In this document: in pieces, positions 1 through 10,366 of the stretch
Position numbering within the stretch: position 1 is the first letter of the stretch
How the letters are laid out: each line of letters opens with the position of its first letter
From: Shewanella inventionis
GTDB taxonomy: Bacteria > Pseudomonadota > Gammaproteobacteria > Enterobacterales > Shewanellaceae
Length of the DNA stretch: 64,000 nt
NCBI RefSeq assembly: GCF_014641855.1
Contig: NZ_BMII01000009.1
Location: forward strand, 62,001 to 126,000
Direction of reading: 5' to 3'
Program-made: the position numbers and the translations under genes
Notes under the pieces: generated by a model
What the model was told of the DNA's origin: nothing
The model's input: only the letters and a program-made list of their open reading frames with translations
The model's database searches: none

Positions 1-20
1 GATAAGAGGGTACCCATATC

Positions 21-1250
21 ATGGCGAAACACTCGCTTGACAAGGATAAAATAAAAATCCTGCTGTTGGAGGGCGTCCACCAAACTGCGGTTGATGTACT
101 AGAACGTGCCGGTTACACCAATATTGAATATCACAAAGCCTCATTAGGCGAAGAGGCTCTTCTAGCCTCCATTAAGGATGCTCACTTTGTTGGATTACGA
201 TCGCGTACTCAGCTTACTGCAGACGTGTTACACCATGCAGAAAAACTCGTGGCAATTGGCTGTTTTTGTATCGGCACAAACCAAGTTGACTTAGCGACTG
301 CTGAAAAATTAGGTATTCCTGTTTTCAACGCACCATTCTCTAACACCCGAAGCGTTGCAGAATTAGTCATTGGCGAAATTATCATGCTAATGCGCGGTAT
401 TCCTCAGCGTAATGCCATTTCACACCGCGGCGGCTGGTTAAAGAGCGCCAACGGCAGTGTTGAAGTCCGTGGTAAAACCTTAGGTGTCATTGGCTATGGT
501 CATATCGGTACTCAATTGGGTATTTTGGCCGAAACCCTAGGCATGAAAGTGATTTTCTTTGATATCGAAGATAAATTGCCGCTCGGTAATGCATCACAAG
601 TTCACTCAATGGATGATCTGCTCGCTCAAGCTGATGTGGTGAGTTTACATGTGCCAGAAACCCCGCAAACAAAAGACATGTTTGCTAAAGCCGAATTTGC
701 CAAAATGCGTCAGGGCAGTTTCTTTATTAATGCTTCACGCGGCACGGTAGTCGATATTGAAGATTTAGCTGCGGCACTTAAATCTGATCACATCGCTGGC
801 GCAGCGATTGATGTGTTCCCTGTTGAGCCAAAATCAAATGATGATGAATTTATCAGCCCATTACGTGGTCTTGATAATGTGTTACTCACACCTCACATTG
901 GTGGCAGTACTGCCGAGGCTCAAGAAAACATCGGTATTGAAGTCGCAGGTAAATTAGCTAAATATTCTGATAATGGTTCAACTTTATCAGCGGTTAACTT
1001 CCCTGAAGTGTCATTGCCACAGCACAAAGGCGCATCGCGTTTATTGCATATTCACCAAAACCGTCCTGGTGTATTGATTAAAATCAACCAAGCGTTTTCT
1101 GAAAAAGGCATTAACATTGCTGCTCAGTACTTACAAACCACAGCAGAAATCGGTTATGTGGTAATGGAAGTCGACTCAGATCAGGCTGAAGAAGCCTTAG
1201 TTGAACTTAAATCAATTGAAGGCACCATCCGTGCTCGAGTATTGTTTTAA
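21..1250 (+). CDS. serA: D-3-phosphoglycerate dehydrogenase
   Basis: Catalyses NAD-dependent oxidation of 3-phosphoglycerate to 3-phosphohydroxypyruvate, the first committed step of serine synthesis in the cytosol. The 409-residue protein has the usual length of the E. coli-type enzyme. It shows the Rossmann motif GYGHIG starting near residue 158, the catalytic-arginine motif NASRGT, the PHIGGST segment with the catalytic histidine, and a C-terminal ACT domain (about residues 335-409, with HQNRPGVL) that in this family binds serine for feedback inhibition. An AAGAGGG ribosome binding site lies just before the ATG. It is followed by a strong terminator and looks monocistronic. Confidence 0.97.
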   Translation: MAKHSLDKDKIKILLLEGVHQTAVDVLERAGYTNIEYHKASLGEEALLASIKDAHFVGLRSRTQLTADVLHHAEKLVAIGCFCIGTNQVDLATAEKLGIPVFNAPFSNTRSVAELVIGEIIMLMRGIPQRNAISHRGGWLKSANGSVEVRGKTLGVIGYGHIGTQLGILAETLGMKVIFFDIEDKLPLGNASQVHSMDDLLAQADVVSLHVPETPQTKDMFAKAEFAKMRQGSFFINASRGTVVDIEDLAAALKSDHIAGAAIDVFPVEPKSNDDEFISPLRGLDNVLLTPHIGGSTAEAQENIGIEVAGKLAKYSDNGSTLSAVNFPEVSLPQHKGASRLLHIHQNRPGVLIKINQAFSEKGINIAAQYLQTTAEIGYVVMEVDSDQAEEALVELKSIEGTIRARVLF

Positions 1251-1287
1251 TCTAACAACAAATTAACTGGGGTTAATTATGTTGTTC

Positions 1288-1322
1288 AAAAAGCTATCTT
1301 GTGCACAAGGTAGCTTTTTTTA
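1288..1322 (+). terminator. Rho-independent terminator of serA
   Basis: A 13-bp stem (AAAAGCTATCTTG with CAAGGTAGCTTTT, one wobble) and a short loop are followed by a T run, 40 bases after the serA stop. Confidence 0.85.
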
Positions 1323-1411
1323 TTGTCTTTAAACCTCAACCCTCTGTTGAGTAGTGTGTGAATCCGTTACACTTCAAACCATATCGTCTTATTCTTTCGT
1401 TAAGGATCGTT

Positions 1412-2374
1412 ATGACCATTTCAGCAAGCCAACCCGATTGGGACTTCATCACCACCTCTCCAGCATTAATGTTATCGAGCTTATCTCACATGGGATTGAT
1501 TGAAGTAACAGGTGAACAAGGTCGCAGCTTTATTCATGGCCAAGTCACAACCGACATTACCTCGTTAACAGCTGACCAATGGAAATGGGGGGCTCATTGC
1601 GATCCCAAAGGCAAAATGTTAGCAAGCTTTAGAACCTTTGCCATAGCAGACAGCTTGTTTATGCTTATGCCAACATCGACCCTTGAACTCGACTTACCGC
1701 AATTAAAAAAGTACGCCGTATTCAGTAAAGCTGAGCTCACCAATGTCAGTAGCCAATATCACATTATTGGGGTGGCGGGTGTTGAAGCACAGGCATTTAT
1801 CAAACAACAATTTGGTGATGTAACAGCCGCATTAACCTTGATTGATGGTGGGGCTGTTCTACATGATGGTGAGCGCTATATCGTGGTTATTACTAATGAT
1901 AAAGTCGCAGAGCTAATCACTGCGTCGCAGCAACCTCTTGTTGATGCTAGCGCATGGCAAGCATTAGAAATCAAAGCGGGTTACCCCAATATTGATGCAA
2001 GTCATTCAGGTCAATACGTTCCTCAAATGTGTAACGTGCAAGCCATAAACGGGATCAGCTTTAACAAAGGCTGCTATATGGGCCAAGAAACCATTGCCAG
2101 AATGAAATACCGTGGCGGTAATAAACGCGCCCTGTATATCTTATCAGGCACCACCAGCCAAACCATTAACACCGAAACCCAATTAGAGATCGCCTTAGAA
2201 GATGGTTTCCGCCGCGGTGGTAATATTATTGAGTGCGTTCAACAGGGCGATAAAGTGCTGATGACCGCCGTACTGCCTAACGACACTGAAAACAATGCCA
2301 AACTGCGCATCGCTGACAATGAAGGTTCACAACTATCAATTGTCGAACTACCCTATTCATTAGTCGATGCTTAA
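1412..2374 (+). CDS. ygfZ: tRNA-modifying/iron-sulfur cluster protein YgfZ
   Basis: Folate-binding YgfZ supports the assembly or repair of iron-sulfur enzymes, including the tRNA thiotransferase MiaB. The hallmark motif KGCYMGQE is present in the C-terminal third, and the N-terminal part has the GcvT-like fold pattern (QGRSFIHGQVTTD). The frame is open from a GTG at 1358, but the ATG at 1412 is preferred because AAGGA sits just before it and the product (320 aa) then matches the roughly 326 aa of E. coli YgfZ. Neighbours suggest an independent unit. Confidence 0.93.
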   Translation: MTISASQPDWDFITTSPALMLSSLSHMGLIEVTGEQGRSFIHGQVTTDITSLTADQWKWGAHCDPKGKMLASFRTFAIADSLFMLMPTSTLELDLPQLKKYAVFSKAELTNVSSQYHIIGVAGVEAQAFIKQQFGDVTAALTLIDGGAVLHDGERYIVVITNDKVAELITASQQPLVDASAWQALEIKAGYPNIDASHSGQYVPQMCNVQAINGISFNKGCYMGQETIARMKYRGGNKRALYILSGTTSQTINTETQLEIALEDGFRRGGNIIECVQQGDKVLMTAVLPNDTENNAKLRIADNEGSQLSIVELPYSLVDA

Positions 2375-2401
2375 CTAGTATGCCGGATGCATAATACATT
2401 A

Positions 2402-2435
2402 GCGATACTCAACGTTTTTAAACGATGAGTATCGC
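2402..2435 (+). other. Long stem-loop upstream of a lipoprotein gene
   Basis: Perfect 10-bp inverted repeat GCGATACTCA / TGAGTATCGC, with a loop that can add a few more pairs. No T run follows on either strand. It ends six bases before the AAGGAA ribosome binding site of the next gene, so it may be a 5' UTR structure or an mRNA-end structure of ygfZ. Confidence 0.55.
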
Positions 2436-2450
2436 AGTAAAAGGAATTAT

Positions 2451-3098
2451 ATGAAGCCAATCTACTTATTATTTACCGTCATACTGCTCGCGATATCAGG
2501 CTGTATGTCTACTCAGAATACCCCTTCCCTATTTGCAACTCATCAACAGCTATACAACACAGAGTTGATCGCCCCAGAAGTGACAGAACAGCTTAATTTG
2601 ATAGAAAAAAAGGTATTTGAAGAACCTCAATTAGGCGCTATGTTGAGGTACGAGGATAAATTATTTCCGGCTGATGCCATCACATTATATATTTACCCTA
2701 TTTTTAAAACTTCATGGGTTGATGTTGAACAAACGATAGATGAATCTATTCTTGGGGCGCTAAACGATATTAATCATATGGTGAAACTCGGTAATTATTT
2801 ATCAGTATCAGACGCTGAACTCAGCCAATTTACAATTAACACCGCAAAAAAATCGTATCATGGTAAAAAAGTCACTTTTACAGTGACTCACAACAACAAC
2901 GTCAAATACTATTCGAATATCTACGTGTTTATAGAAGAAGATAAGTACATCAAATTTAGAACTAGTTTCGACAGCAGAACTAGCCGCGAGTGGGACGGTG
3001 ATAGCATTGTGAATGAACTATTACCATTAATCACTGTACCTCAAGAATCTAAATATATGCGAAAATTGCGCCAAGAACATACTAACGCTAATCCGTAA
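2451..3098 (+). CDS. Lipoprotein of unknown function
   Basis: A 215-residue protein with a clear lipoprotein signal: a positively charged start, a hydrophobic stretch, and a lipobox ending at Cys18 (AISGC). The rest is soluble, mixed alpha/beta in character, with no motif I recognise. It has an AAGGAA ribosome binding site. Only 32 bases separate its stop from the ABC ATPase gene, so it is probably transcribed with the ABC operon and may be an accessory lipoprotein of that transporter; this link rests on position alone. Confidence 0.75.
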   Translation: MKPIYLLFTVILLAISGCMSTQNTPSLFATHQQLYNTELIAPEVTEQLNLIEKKVFEEPQLGAMLRYEDKLFPADAITLYIYPIFKTSWVDVEQTIDESILGALNDINHMVKLGNYLSVSDAELSQFTINTAKKSYHGKKVTFTVTHNNNVKYYSNIYVFIEEDKYIKFRTSFDSRTSREWDGDSIVNELLPLITVPQESKYMRKLRQEHTNANP

Positions 3099-3130
3099 CG
3101 CTATACCCCAAGAGAAATAATGGAGCGACT

Positions 3131-3835
3131 ATGACCAGCATTGTCACCTTAAATAGCATCAACAAAGGGTTTCGTGATGGTGAATCATTCCATAGTGTAC
3201 TCAGCAATGTCAGCCTTACCTTAACCCAAGGGCAAACCATTGCGTTAACTGGCCCAAGTGGCAGTGGCAAAAGTACCTTACTGAACATTATTGGTGGCTT
3301 TGAAACTATCGACAGTGGTGAAATGCGCATTCGACAAGGTGATGCACTCCACAGTGTGAGCCAATGGCAAGATCATCAATGGAGCCAATATCGCCGCAAA
3401 AATCTTGGAGTAATATTTCAACAATTTAATTTACTCACTCCGCTTAATGTCCGAGACAATATTCAATTTTCGTTGGCACTTAACCAATTAAATTGGAGCC
3501 CCTGGTGTGACCAATTATGCCAGCAACTTGGGTTAACGCCATTACTTAACCGCAGTGTAGAAAACCTCTCAGGCGGACAACAACAAAGAGTCGCCATTGC
3601 GCGCGCTTTAGCACATAAACCGCAACTAATTTTAGCAGATGAACCCACTGGCAACCTTGACCAGCAAGCGGGTATGCAAGTGATGCAACTACTAACCGAC
3701 TTAGCTAAACAAGCCAACTGCTGTATTTTAATGGTGACTCACAGCGAAGAGTGCGCTCAGTTTATGCAGCATCGTTGGCACGTTGAAAACCAGCAAATAA
3801 TTGTCAACCCTAGCTCGACACAGTTGCAAGGCTAA
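3131..3835 (+). CDS. ABC transporter ATP-binding protein (LolD/MacB class)
   Basis: The 234-residue nucleotide-binding subunit shows Walker [10 protein letters not shown] near residue 40, a Q-loop ([10 protein letters not shown]), the signature LSGGQQQR and Walker [13 protein letters not shown]. The NLLTPL and EPTGNLD segments are typical of the MacB/LolD family, which powers extrusion or release of lipoproteins and peptides rather than import. The gene starts at an ATG with GGAGCG before it. The permease gene starts four bases after its stop, and an AttH-like lipoprotein follows, so the set resembles AttEFGH-type transport operons. Confidence 0.93.
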   Translation: MTSIVTLNSINKGFRDGESFHSVLSNVSLTLTQGQTIALTGPSGSGKSTLLNIIGGFETIDSGEMRIRQGDALHSVSQWQDHQWSQYRRKNLGVIFQQFNLLTPLNVRDNIQFSLALNQLNWSPWCDQLCQQLGLTPLLNRSVENLSGGQQQRVAIARALAHKPQLILADEPTGNLDQQAGMQVMQLLTDLAKQANCCILMVTHSEECAQFMQHRWHVENQQIIVNPSSTQLQG

Positions 3836-3839
3836 CCCA

Positions 3840-6389
3840 ATGAAAACAGATGTTTTCTCCACAAACCGATTACGACTATGCCTGCGCTTGTTTGCTTACC
3901 ATTACCGTCATGCGCCATTACAAGCCAGCGCCATTTTATTAGGCATAATGTTAGCAGTAACCTTGCTGATAGGGGTTTATGCTACTAATGAAAATGCAAA
4001 GCAAAGTTATGGCAATGTATCAGAATTGCTTAGCAAGCAGGCCCGTTTAACCATCACCCACTTCACTGAAGACACCCTAGATGAAAGCATTTACTTTGTT
4101 CTTGCTAATGCCGGTTTTAACACCTTAGCAAGCATTGAAGGCATAGCTACAGATGATCAAGGCCGATTATGGCGAGTCAATAGCAGCGATATCATTGCCG
4201 CTATCAGCAATGGCACAACACAAGATGCACAATCTGGTGGTTCAGTGGCCTCGGTTAATATTCCATTGGCTGAACTGCTCAATGGTCAACCCAAGGTATT
4301 AATGTCGCAAAGCCAGCTCGCGCGTATCCAAAAAGTGACCGATCAGTCGCAAATTATCACTTTAAATAAAACGCCTTTAGATATTATAACAATTGATGAT
4401 AAGTGGGGATTAGGCTCTGCACTATTGGCCGATATTTCATTGGCTCAGCCGCTGCTAAATATGCAAGGAAAACTAAGTTACATTGCCGTTTTTGCTGACG
4501 ATAACACCGAATCCGATAACCAGCTTATTTCCCGCCTGACAGACACGTTAATTCAGGCAGGTGTTGACGCCAGTAAATTACACTTTGCAACCCAAACCAG
4601 TGAAGGTGAATCGCTAAATGCACTCACGGCCAGCTTTCATTTAAACCTTGACGCTATGAGCATGCTGGCATTTGTTGTCGGCTTATTTATTGCCTATAAC
4701 GGCGTGCGTTACAGCTTAATGAAACGACAAAAGTTATTAGTGCAAATTATGCAACAAGGACTCGATCGCCAAAGCGTGTTACTGGCCTTAAGCATCGAAA
4801 TTATGATCTTGGTGTTTGTAGGCTGTGTGTTAGGTTTTATTGTGGGATTACAACTGTCGCAATGGCTACAGCCCATGGTTGCCCTTACACTAGAGCAGTT
4901 GTATGGTGCTAAACTGTTACCGGGTAACTGGCAATGGCAATGGTTTGCGCAAGCACTCGCCCTGACATTGTCAGCCGCCTTTGCCGCCTGCATCCCAATG
5001 TTAATCAGCTTAGTTAATACCCCACTCGCTCAAGGCGCACAAAAACAGCCGCAAAATAAACAATTTAATCTCATTCATCGACGCCAGTTTATTATCGCGG
5101 TGATTTTGTTATTGCTGTGCACCGTCGCTTTCGCCTTTACCGAACAATATCGCCATAGCTTGGCCTTACTTGGTATTTTGGTGGTTGCAATCCCTTTATT
5201 ATTACCTCAATGTTTGCACTGGATTGTTAATTTACTCACGCCAACCCTGCCTAAAGGCTTATGGCGCTACGCTGTCGCCGAAACCAAAGAGATTATCGCA
5301 CCGCTTGCCCTTGCCATGATGGCAATTTTACTCGCTCTGTGTGCCAATATTGCCATGAACACCCTGGTGGGCAGCTTTGAAATCACCTTAAAAAAATGGC
5401 TTGATGCACGCCTGCATGCAGATCTGTATATTCAACCTAATCCAAACCAAATTGATGCCTTAGCGTTATTACTAGCGAACGACCCAAACGTTGAAGCCGT
5501 ATACGAGCAATGGAAACTCGACAGTACCCTTTCTCCAATAGACACACCACAAACTCACATTCCTATCAATCTACTGAGCCGTGACCAATTATCATTAACC
5601 GAAACCACGGTTTTTAAAAGCATAACCAATGAGTTTTGGCCTGGATTTTTTGCGGGAAACAGTGTGATGATTAGCGAACCCTTATCGATAAAATATCAGC
5701 TCAACATTGGGGATAAGGTGCAATTATCTCAGTTACAACAAACGTTAGTCATAGGCGCTATTTATTACGACTATGGCAACCCTAAAGGTGAAGCAATGAT
5801 TAGCCAACCTTTATGGCAACAATCACCTTTGCCAGCTAAACCCATCAGTTTGGCGGTTAACTATGACGGTGAATTAACCGTATTACAAAATAACATCAGC
5901 CAGGCACTGAACTTGTCTTCCGCTTATATGTATAGCCAACAACGAATCAAATCAGAAGCTATTACCATATTTAATAAAACCTTCTCGATAACTGTTGTAC
6001 TCAATAGTTTAACCTTACTGGTTGCCGCTATTGGTTTATTCAGTGCCTGCGTGATGTTGACACAGGCAAGGCAGGCCCCCTTAGCTCGATTGTATGCTTT
6101 AGGCATCAGCCGCAAACAATTACGCTTGATGGTCATAGTGCAAATGCTATTGATAGTATTACTAACCTGTTTGCTCGCATTACCCACTGGGGCACTGCTA
6201 GGTTATCTGCTGATCCATAAAGTGACACTACAAGCCTTTGGTTGGAGCATCGCAATGATTTGGGACTGGGCGGCGTATGGTCAAGTTGTTGTTATTGCCA
6301 TAACCAGTTGCCTACTGGCGGTAGGCTTACCGTTATACTGGCAAACCCGAAAACCTTTGATATCAAGCTTGCAACAGGAAGCACTATGA
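3840..6389 (+). CDS. ABC transporter permease with two FtsX domains
   Basis: The inner membrane partner of the preceding ATPase. The 849-residue protein has an N-terminal transmembrane helix, a long periplasmic region, a cluster of helices around residues 280-420, further helices around 430-520, a second periplasmic region and three C-terminal helices. This is the duplicated FtsX/MacB-like permease layout. The ATG at 3840, four bases after the ATPase stop, is preferred over the upstream GTG at 3801, which would overlap the ATPase gene. The end overlaps the next gene in ATGA, showing translational coupling. Confidence 0.88.
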   Translation: MKTDVFSTNRLRLCLRLFAYHYRHAPLQASAILLGIMLAVTLLIGVYATNENAKQSYGNVSELLSKQARLTITHFTEDTLDESIYFVLANAGFNTLASIEGIATDDQGRLWRVNSSDIIAAISNGTTQDAQSGGSVASVNIPLAELLNGQPKVLMSQSQLARIQKVTDQSQIITLNKTPLDIITIDDKWGLGSALLADISLAQPLLNMQGKLSYIAVFADDNTESDNQLISRLTDTLIQAGVDASKLHFATQTSEGESLNALTASFHLNLDAMSMLAFVVGLFIAYNGVRYSLMKRQKLLVQIMQQGLDRQSVLLALSIEIMILVFVGCVLGFIVGLQLSQWLQPMVALTLEQLYGAKLLPGNWQWQWFAQALALTLSAAFAACIPMLISLVNTPLAQGAQKQPQNKQFNLIHRRQFIIAVILLLLCTVAFAFTEQYRHSLALLGILVVAIPLLLPQCLHWIVNLLTPTLPKGLWRYAVAETKEIIAPLALAMMAILLALCANIAMNTLVGSFEITLKKWLDARLHADLYIQPNPNQIDALALLLANDPNVEAVYEQWKLDSTLSPIDTPQTHIPINLLSRDQLSLTETTVFKSITNEFWPGFFAGNSVMISEPLSIKYQLNIGDKVQLSQLQQTLVIGAIYYDYGNPKGEAMISQPLWQQSPLPAKPISLAVNYDGELTVLQNNISQALNLSSAYMYSQQRIKSEAITIFNKTFSITVVLNSLTLLVAAIGLFSACVMLTQARQAPLARLYALGISRKQLRLMVIVQMLLIVLLTCLLALPTGALLGYLLIHKVTLQAFGWSIAMIWDWAAYGQVVVIAITSCLLAVGLPLYWQTRKPLISSLQQEAL

Positions 6390-7525
6390 CCTCAAAAATA
6401 GGTAAACAAACGTGTTTCATCAACTTGTTAACTGTGGTTTTTTGTACGTTGTTATCCGCATGTTCTCCTGCGCCTGAACCCCATCAAAAAACAAGCACTA
6501 TTAGCAGCATGTCTGCACAATCATCGGTGGGTTACAGTAAGGTTACTCAGGGTAAAAACTTAACGTTTCCACAGGACCATTTAGCACACAATGACTACAA
6601 AATAGAATGGTGGTATTTAACGGCTAATTTAACCACCAGCCAAGGCGAAGATATTGGCGTGCAGTGGACCCAGTTCAGGATAGCCATGACACCGCCACAA
6701 CAACCACAAGCCTTCGCAGATAACACTTGGAGCACCAATCAGCTCTACATGGCACATGCTGCTGTCACCTCTAAAAGTGAGCACCTTACTGCCGAAAAAT
6801 GGTCGCGGGCACACCCAAAACTCGCCAGTGTCAGCCCTTCTCCTTTTACCGTTCATCTGCAAAACTGGCAATGGCAAAGCCAATCTGATGACTTGTTTCC
6901 GGCGACATTAACCGTCAACAACCCTAATTTTACTTATCAATTACAACTGAACAGCCAACAACCTATCCAATTACAAGGCGATAAAGGCTATAGCAGTAAG
7001 AGTGCAGACCAAAGTGTCGCTTCTTATTATTACAGCCAACCCTTTATTGATGTAACCGGCGAAATTACTCGCCAAGGCATCACTGAAAAAGTCAGCGGTA
7101 AAGCCTGGCTAGACAGAGAGTGGAGCTCACAATTTCTTACTAAAGCACAGCAAGGGTGGGACTGGTTTTCACTGAGATTAAATGACAACTCAACCTTAAT
7201 GGCCTTTAGGTTACGCGGTAATACCGAACAAAATCACTTTTACAGCGCAAGACGCATGTACCCCAACGGCAGTGGTCGTAATATCAATAGCCGGGAAAAT
7301 CCAAATGATATTGAAATGCAGCCAACACAATGGCAACAAACAGCACTGGGCAGGCACCCAATAGCTTGGCGTATTCAAATACACAGCGAATCCATAGACA
7401 TCACCACTCAAGCGATTAACCCTAAAAGCGATATGCTGGTGTCCACCTCATACTGGGAAGGCCCAATCTCCATCGATGGCACTCATCAGGGTAAAGGGTA
7501 TATGGAGCTAACCGGATACAACTAA
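6386..7525 (+). CDS. AttH/CrtC-like lipocalin-family lipoprotein
   Basis: A 379-residue lipoprotein: signal sequence with lipobox LLSAC, then the AttH/hydroxyneurosporene-synthase-like fold. Characteristic segments are the N-terminal FPQDHLAHNDYKIEWWYLT and the central KAWLDREWSSQF with GWDWFSLRL. In this family the two lipocalin-like barrels are thought to bind hydrophobic molecules, and members often sit beside an ABC ATPase and FtsX permease, as here. The ATG at 6386 overlaps the permease stop (ATGA) and has AGGAAG before it; the longer frame from 6242 lies inside the permease gene and lacks a signal sequence. Confidence 0.85.
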   Translation: MTSKIGKQTCFINLLTVVFCTLLSACSPAPEPHQKTSTISSMSAQSSVGYSKVTQGKNLTFPQDHLAHNDYKIEWWYLTANLTTSQGEDIGVQWTQFRIAMTPPQQPQAFADNTWSTNQLYMAHAAVTSKSEHLTAEKWSRAHPKLASVSPSPFTVHLQNWQWQSQSDDLFPATLTVNNPNFTYQLQLNSQQPIQLQGDKGYSSKSADQSVASYYYSQPFIDVTGEITRQGITEKVSGKAWLDREWSSQFLTKAQQGWDWFSLRLNDNSTLMAFRLRGNTEQNHFYSARRMYPNGSGRNINSRENPNDIEMQPTQWQQTALGRHPIAWRIQIHSESIDITTQAINPKSDMLVSTSYWEGPISIDGTHQGKGYMELTGYN

Positions 7526-7570
7526 TACCTCTAAAGAGCATACCTCTCATGCTACCGATAACATCAAGGT

Positions 7571-7590
7571 AAAGAGAATAATTCTCTTTT
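7571..7590 (+). terminator. Probable terminator of the ABC/AttH operon
   Basis: An 8-bp stem AAAGAGAA / TTCTCTTT with a three-base loop ends in a short T run, 45 bases after the attH-like stop. Confidence 0.5.
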
Positions 7591-7739
7591 CGCGCCTAAC
7601 GCCATTTAATCACAGACACAAGCCACATCTCAAACACCGCAAGGTTTACAAGCAATAACTAAAACAGTAATTGCCTAATTGTTAAAGTGAGATTTACATC
7701 ACGCGAAAAAATGTGACCTTGGACAACTATTAACCACTA

Positions 7740-7755
7740 TACCCATTCAGAGGTA
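7740..7755 (+). promoter_or_regulatory. NarL/NarP-type 7-2-7 binding site
   Basis: TACCCAT-TC-AGAGGTA is a perfect match to the inverted heptamer pair TACYNMT-N2-AKNRGTA bound by NarP (and NarL). It lies about 97-112 bases before the napA ATG. NarQ/NarP control of nap is established in related bacteria; the site itself is read directly, its use is inferred. Confidence 0.7.
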
Positions 7756-7851
7756 TACCCATGCTAATAGTAAGGTCTAGACTTATTTTCATCACGTCAC
7801 CTCCAATGACTATCACGCACCAAGAACAACATTCCAAGAGTGAGGAACACC

Positions 7852-10335
7852 ATGAGCATAAGCCGTCGCGAGTTTCTAAAAGCCAATGCTGCAGCTGCCG
7901 CTGCATCAGCAGTTGGCTTATCCATTCCGGTTAGCGTCGTCAACGCTGCCGAAGGTAAAACAGATATAAAATGGGATAAGGCACCGTGCCGCTTTTGCGG
8001 TGTAGGCTGTAGCGTACTTGTCGGAACAAAAGAAGGTAGAGTCGTTGCAACCAAAGGCGATCCTGAAAGCCCTGTTAACAAAGGCCTAAACTGTATTAAA
8101 GGCTACTTTTTATCAAAAATCATGTACGGTAAAGACCGTCTAACGTCGCCATTGCTTAGAATGAAAAATGGCAAATACGACAAAGAAGGCGAATTTACAC
8201 CCGTCAGCTGGGATGTCGCTTTAGACACCATGGCAGATAAATGGAAAGCCAGCATTGCTAAAAAAGGCCCTACTTCTGTGGGCATGTTTGGTTCTGGCCA
8301 GTGGACAATATGGGAAGGTTACGCAGCTGCAAAACTACATAAAGCAGGCTTTTTAACCAATAACATCGACCCAAATGCTCGCCACTGTATGGCATCTGCT
8401 GTGGGTGGTTTTATGCGTACCTTTGGTATTGATGAACCTATGGGCTGTTATGACGACATTGAAGCAGGTGACAACTTTGTGCTTTGGGGCGCTAACATGG
8501 CAGAAATGCACCCAATTTTATGGGCTCGCTTAACTGACCGCCGCTTAAGCCATAAAGATGCCAAAGTGCATGTACTATCGACCTATGAAAACCGCAGCTT
8601 CGATTTAGCTGACAACCCAATGATTTTTAAACCACAAACCGACCTTGTGATTTTAAACTTTATTGCCAACTACATTATTCAAAACAATGCAGTAAACAAA
8701 GACTTTGTCAGCAAACACACAAACTTTGCACTTGGTGTAACCGACATTGGCTATGGTTTACGCCCAGATCACCCACTAGAAAAGAAAGCCAAAAACCCTG
8801 GTGATGGTGGTGCTAAACCCATTAGCTTTGAAGAATACGCAAAGTTTGTTAGCACTTATACTGTTGAATACGCATCTGAAATGAGCGGTGTTGCAGTAGA
8901 AAAACTGATCACACTTGCCAAAGTTTACGCTGATCCTAAACAAAAGGTTATGAGCTTATGGACCATGGGTATTAACCAGCACGTACGCGGTGTATGGGCT
9001 AATAACATGCTCTATAACATTCACTTATTAACAGGCAAAATTGCCACTCCCGGCAATAGTCCTTTCTCATTGACAGGTCAGCCATCAGCGTGTGGTACCG
9101 CACGTGAAGTCGGCACATTTGCCCACCGCTTACCAGCAGACATGGTGGTTAATAATGATAAACACCGTGAAATAACTGAAAAATTATGGCAAGTGCCTGC
9201 AGGTACTATTCCTGCACAACCTGGATATCACGCAGTACTCCAGAGCCGCATGCTAAAAGATGGCAAACTGAATTGTTACTGGACCATGTGTACCAATAAC
9301 ATGCAAGCCGGCCCCAACATCAATGATGAAATTTATCCAGGTTTCCGTAATCCCGAAAACTTTATCGTAGTGTCAGACCCATACCCAACGGTTACGGCAA
9401 TGGCTGCCGACTTAATTTTACCTACAGCAATGTGGGTTGAAAAAGAAGGTGCATACGGTAATGCAGAGCGTCGGACTCATATGTGGCATCAACAGGTCAA
9501 AGCTCCAGAAGGCGCTAAATCAGATCTATGGCAGTTAGTTGAGTTCTCTAAACGCTTTAAAGTGTCTGAAGTATGGCCTGCAGAATTAATTGCCAAACAA
9601 CCAGAATATGCAGACAAAACCCTATATGACGTATTGTTTGCAAATGGTGAAATCAACAAATATCCAACAGAGCAATGCAAAGGTGCATACAACGAAGAAA
9701 GTGAGCATTTTGGCTTCTATTTACAAAAAGGCATTTTTGAAGAATATGCCCAATTTGGTCGCGGCCACGCTCACGATTTAGATGCTTTTGACAATTACCA
9801 TGAAAACCGTGGCCTTCGCTGGCCAGTGATTAACGGTAAAGAAACCTTACGCCGCTTTGTTGAAGGGAGCGATCCTTATGTTAAAGCTGGCGAAGGCTTT
9901 AACTTTTACGGTAAACCAGATGGTCGAGCGGTTATTTTTGCCCTGCCTTATGAACCAGCCGCAGAAGAGCCAAACAAAGAATTCGACCTATGGATGTCAA
10001 CAGGCCGTGTACTTGAGCATTGGCATACAGGCTCTATGACAGCCCGCGTACCTGAATTGCAACGCGCTTATTCTGATGCACAAATCTTTATGCACCCAGA
10101 AGATGCTAAATCACGTGGCTTGCAACGAGGTGATGAAGTGGTAGTCGCCTCACCTCGCGGCGAAGTAAAAACACGTGTTGAAACCAAAGGCCGTAACAAG
10201 CCACCTAGAGGCGTAGTATTTATGCCGTTCTTCGATGCGCGCCAATTGGTCAACAAGCTGTTACTTGATGCAACTGATCCACTGTCAAAAGAGACAGACT
10301 TCAAGAAGTGTCCGGTAAAAGTCATGAAGGCTTAA
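7852..10335 (+). CDS. napA: Periplasmic nitrate reductase, catalytic subunit
   Basis: Reduces nitrate to nitrite in the periplasm using a bis-MGD molybdenum centre and one [4Fe-4S] cluster. The 827-residue precursor starts with a twin-arginine signal ([15 protein letters not shown]). The cluster motif CRFCGVGC followed by LNCIKGYF is near residues 47-85, and the molybdenum-ligand cysteine is in RHCMASAV (Cys179 of the precursor). The C-terminus ([15 protein letters not shown]) is nearly identical to E. coli NapA. The ATG at 7852 follows GAGGAA and puts the Tat signal at the N-terminus; an in-frame GTG at 7840 is less likely. It heads napAGHB, with no napD in front. Confidence 0.98.
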   Translation: MSISRREFLKANAAAAAASAVGLSIPVSVVNAAEGKTDIKWDKAPCRFCGVGCSVLVGTKEGRVVATKGDPESPVNKGLNCIKGYFLSKIMYGKDRLTSPLLRMKNGKYDKEGEFTPVSWDVALDTMADKWKASIAKKGPTSVGMFGSGQWTIWEGYAAAKLHKAGFLTNNIDPNARHCMASAVGGFMRTFGIDEPMGCYDDIEAGDNFVLWGANMAEMHPILWARLTDRRLSHKDAKVHVLSTYENRSFDLADNPMIFKPQTDLVILNFIANYIIQNNAVNKDFVSKHTNFALGVTDIGYGLRPDHPLEKKAKNPGDGGAKPISFEEYAKFVSTYTVEYASEMSGVAVEKLITLAKVYADPKQKVMSLWTMGINQHVRGVWANNMLYNIHLLTGKIATPGNSPFSLTGQPSACGTAREVGTFAHRLPADMVVNNDKHREITEKLWQVPAGTIPAQPGYHAVLQSRMLKDGKLNCYWTMCTNNMQAGPNINDEIYPGFRNPENFIVVSDPYPTVTAMAADLILPTAMWVEKEGAYGNAERRTHMWHQQVKAPEGAKSDLWQLVEFSKRFKVSEVWPAELIAKQPEYADKTLYDVLFANGEINKYPTEQCKGAYNEESEHFGFYLQKGIFEEYAQFGRGHAHDLDAFDNYHENRGLRWPVINGKETLRRFVEGSDPYVKAGEGFNFYGKPDGRAVIFALPYEPAAEEPNKEFDLWMSTGRVLEHWHTGSMTARVPELQRAYSDAQIFMHPEDAKSRGLQRGDEVVVASPRGEVKTRVETKGRNKPPRGVVFMPFFDARQLVNKLLLDATDPLSKETDFKKCPVKVMKA

Positions 10336-10366
10336 CAATACTAAGTGCATAAACGGAAATAATGTA

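Larger units (their letters stand above)
7526..7851. other. Intergenic region upstream of napA
   Basis: 326 bases without a credible gene; no napD-like frame is present. It holds a terminator-like hairpin near 7571 and a perfect NarL/NarP-type palindrome at 7740-7755, so it is the nap promoter region. Confidence 0.7.

Noticed and set aside
7687..7702. CRP-like palindrome GTGA...TCAC upstream of napA
   Set aside because: The half-sites are separated by eight bases; CRP needs six.
7759..7935. Frame starting at an ATG upstream of napA as a possible napD
   Set aside because: It runs into napA in another frame and its translation has no NapD features.
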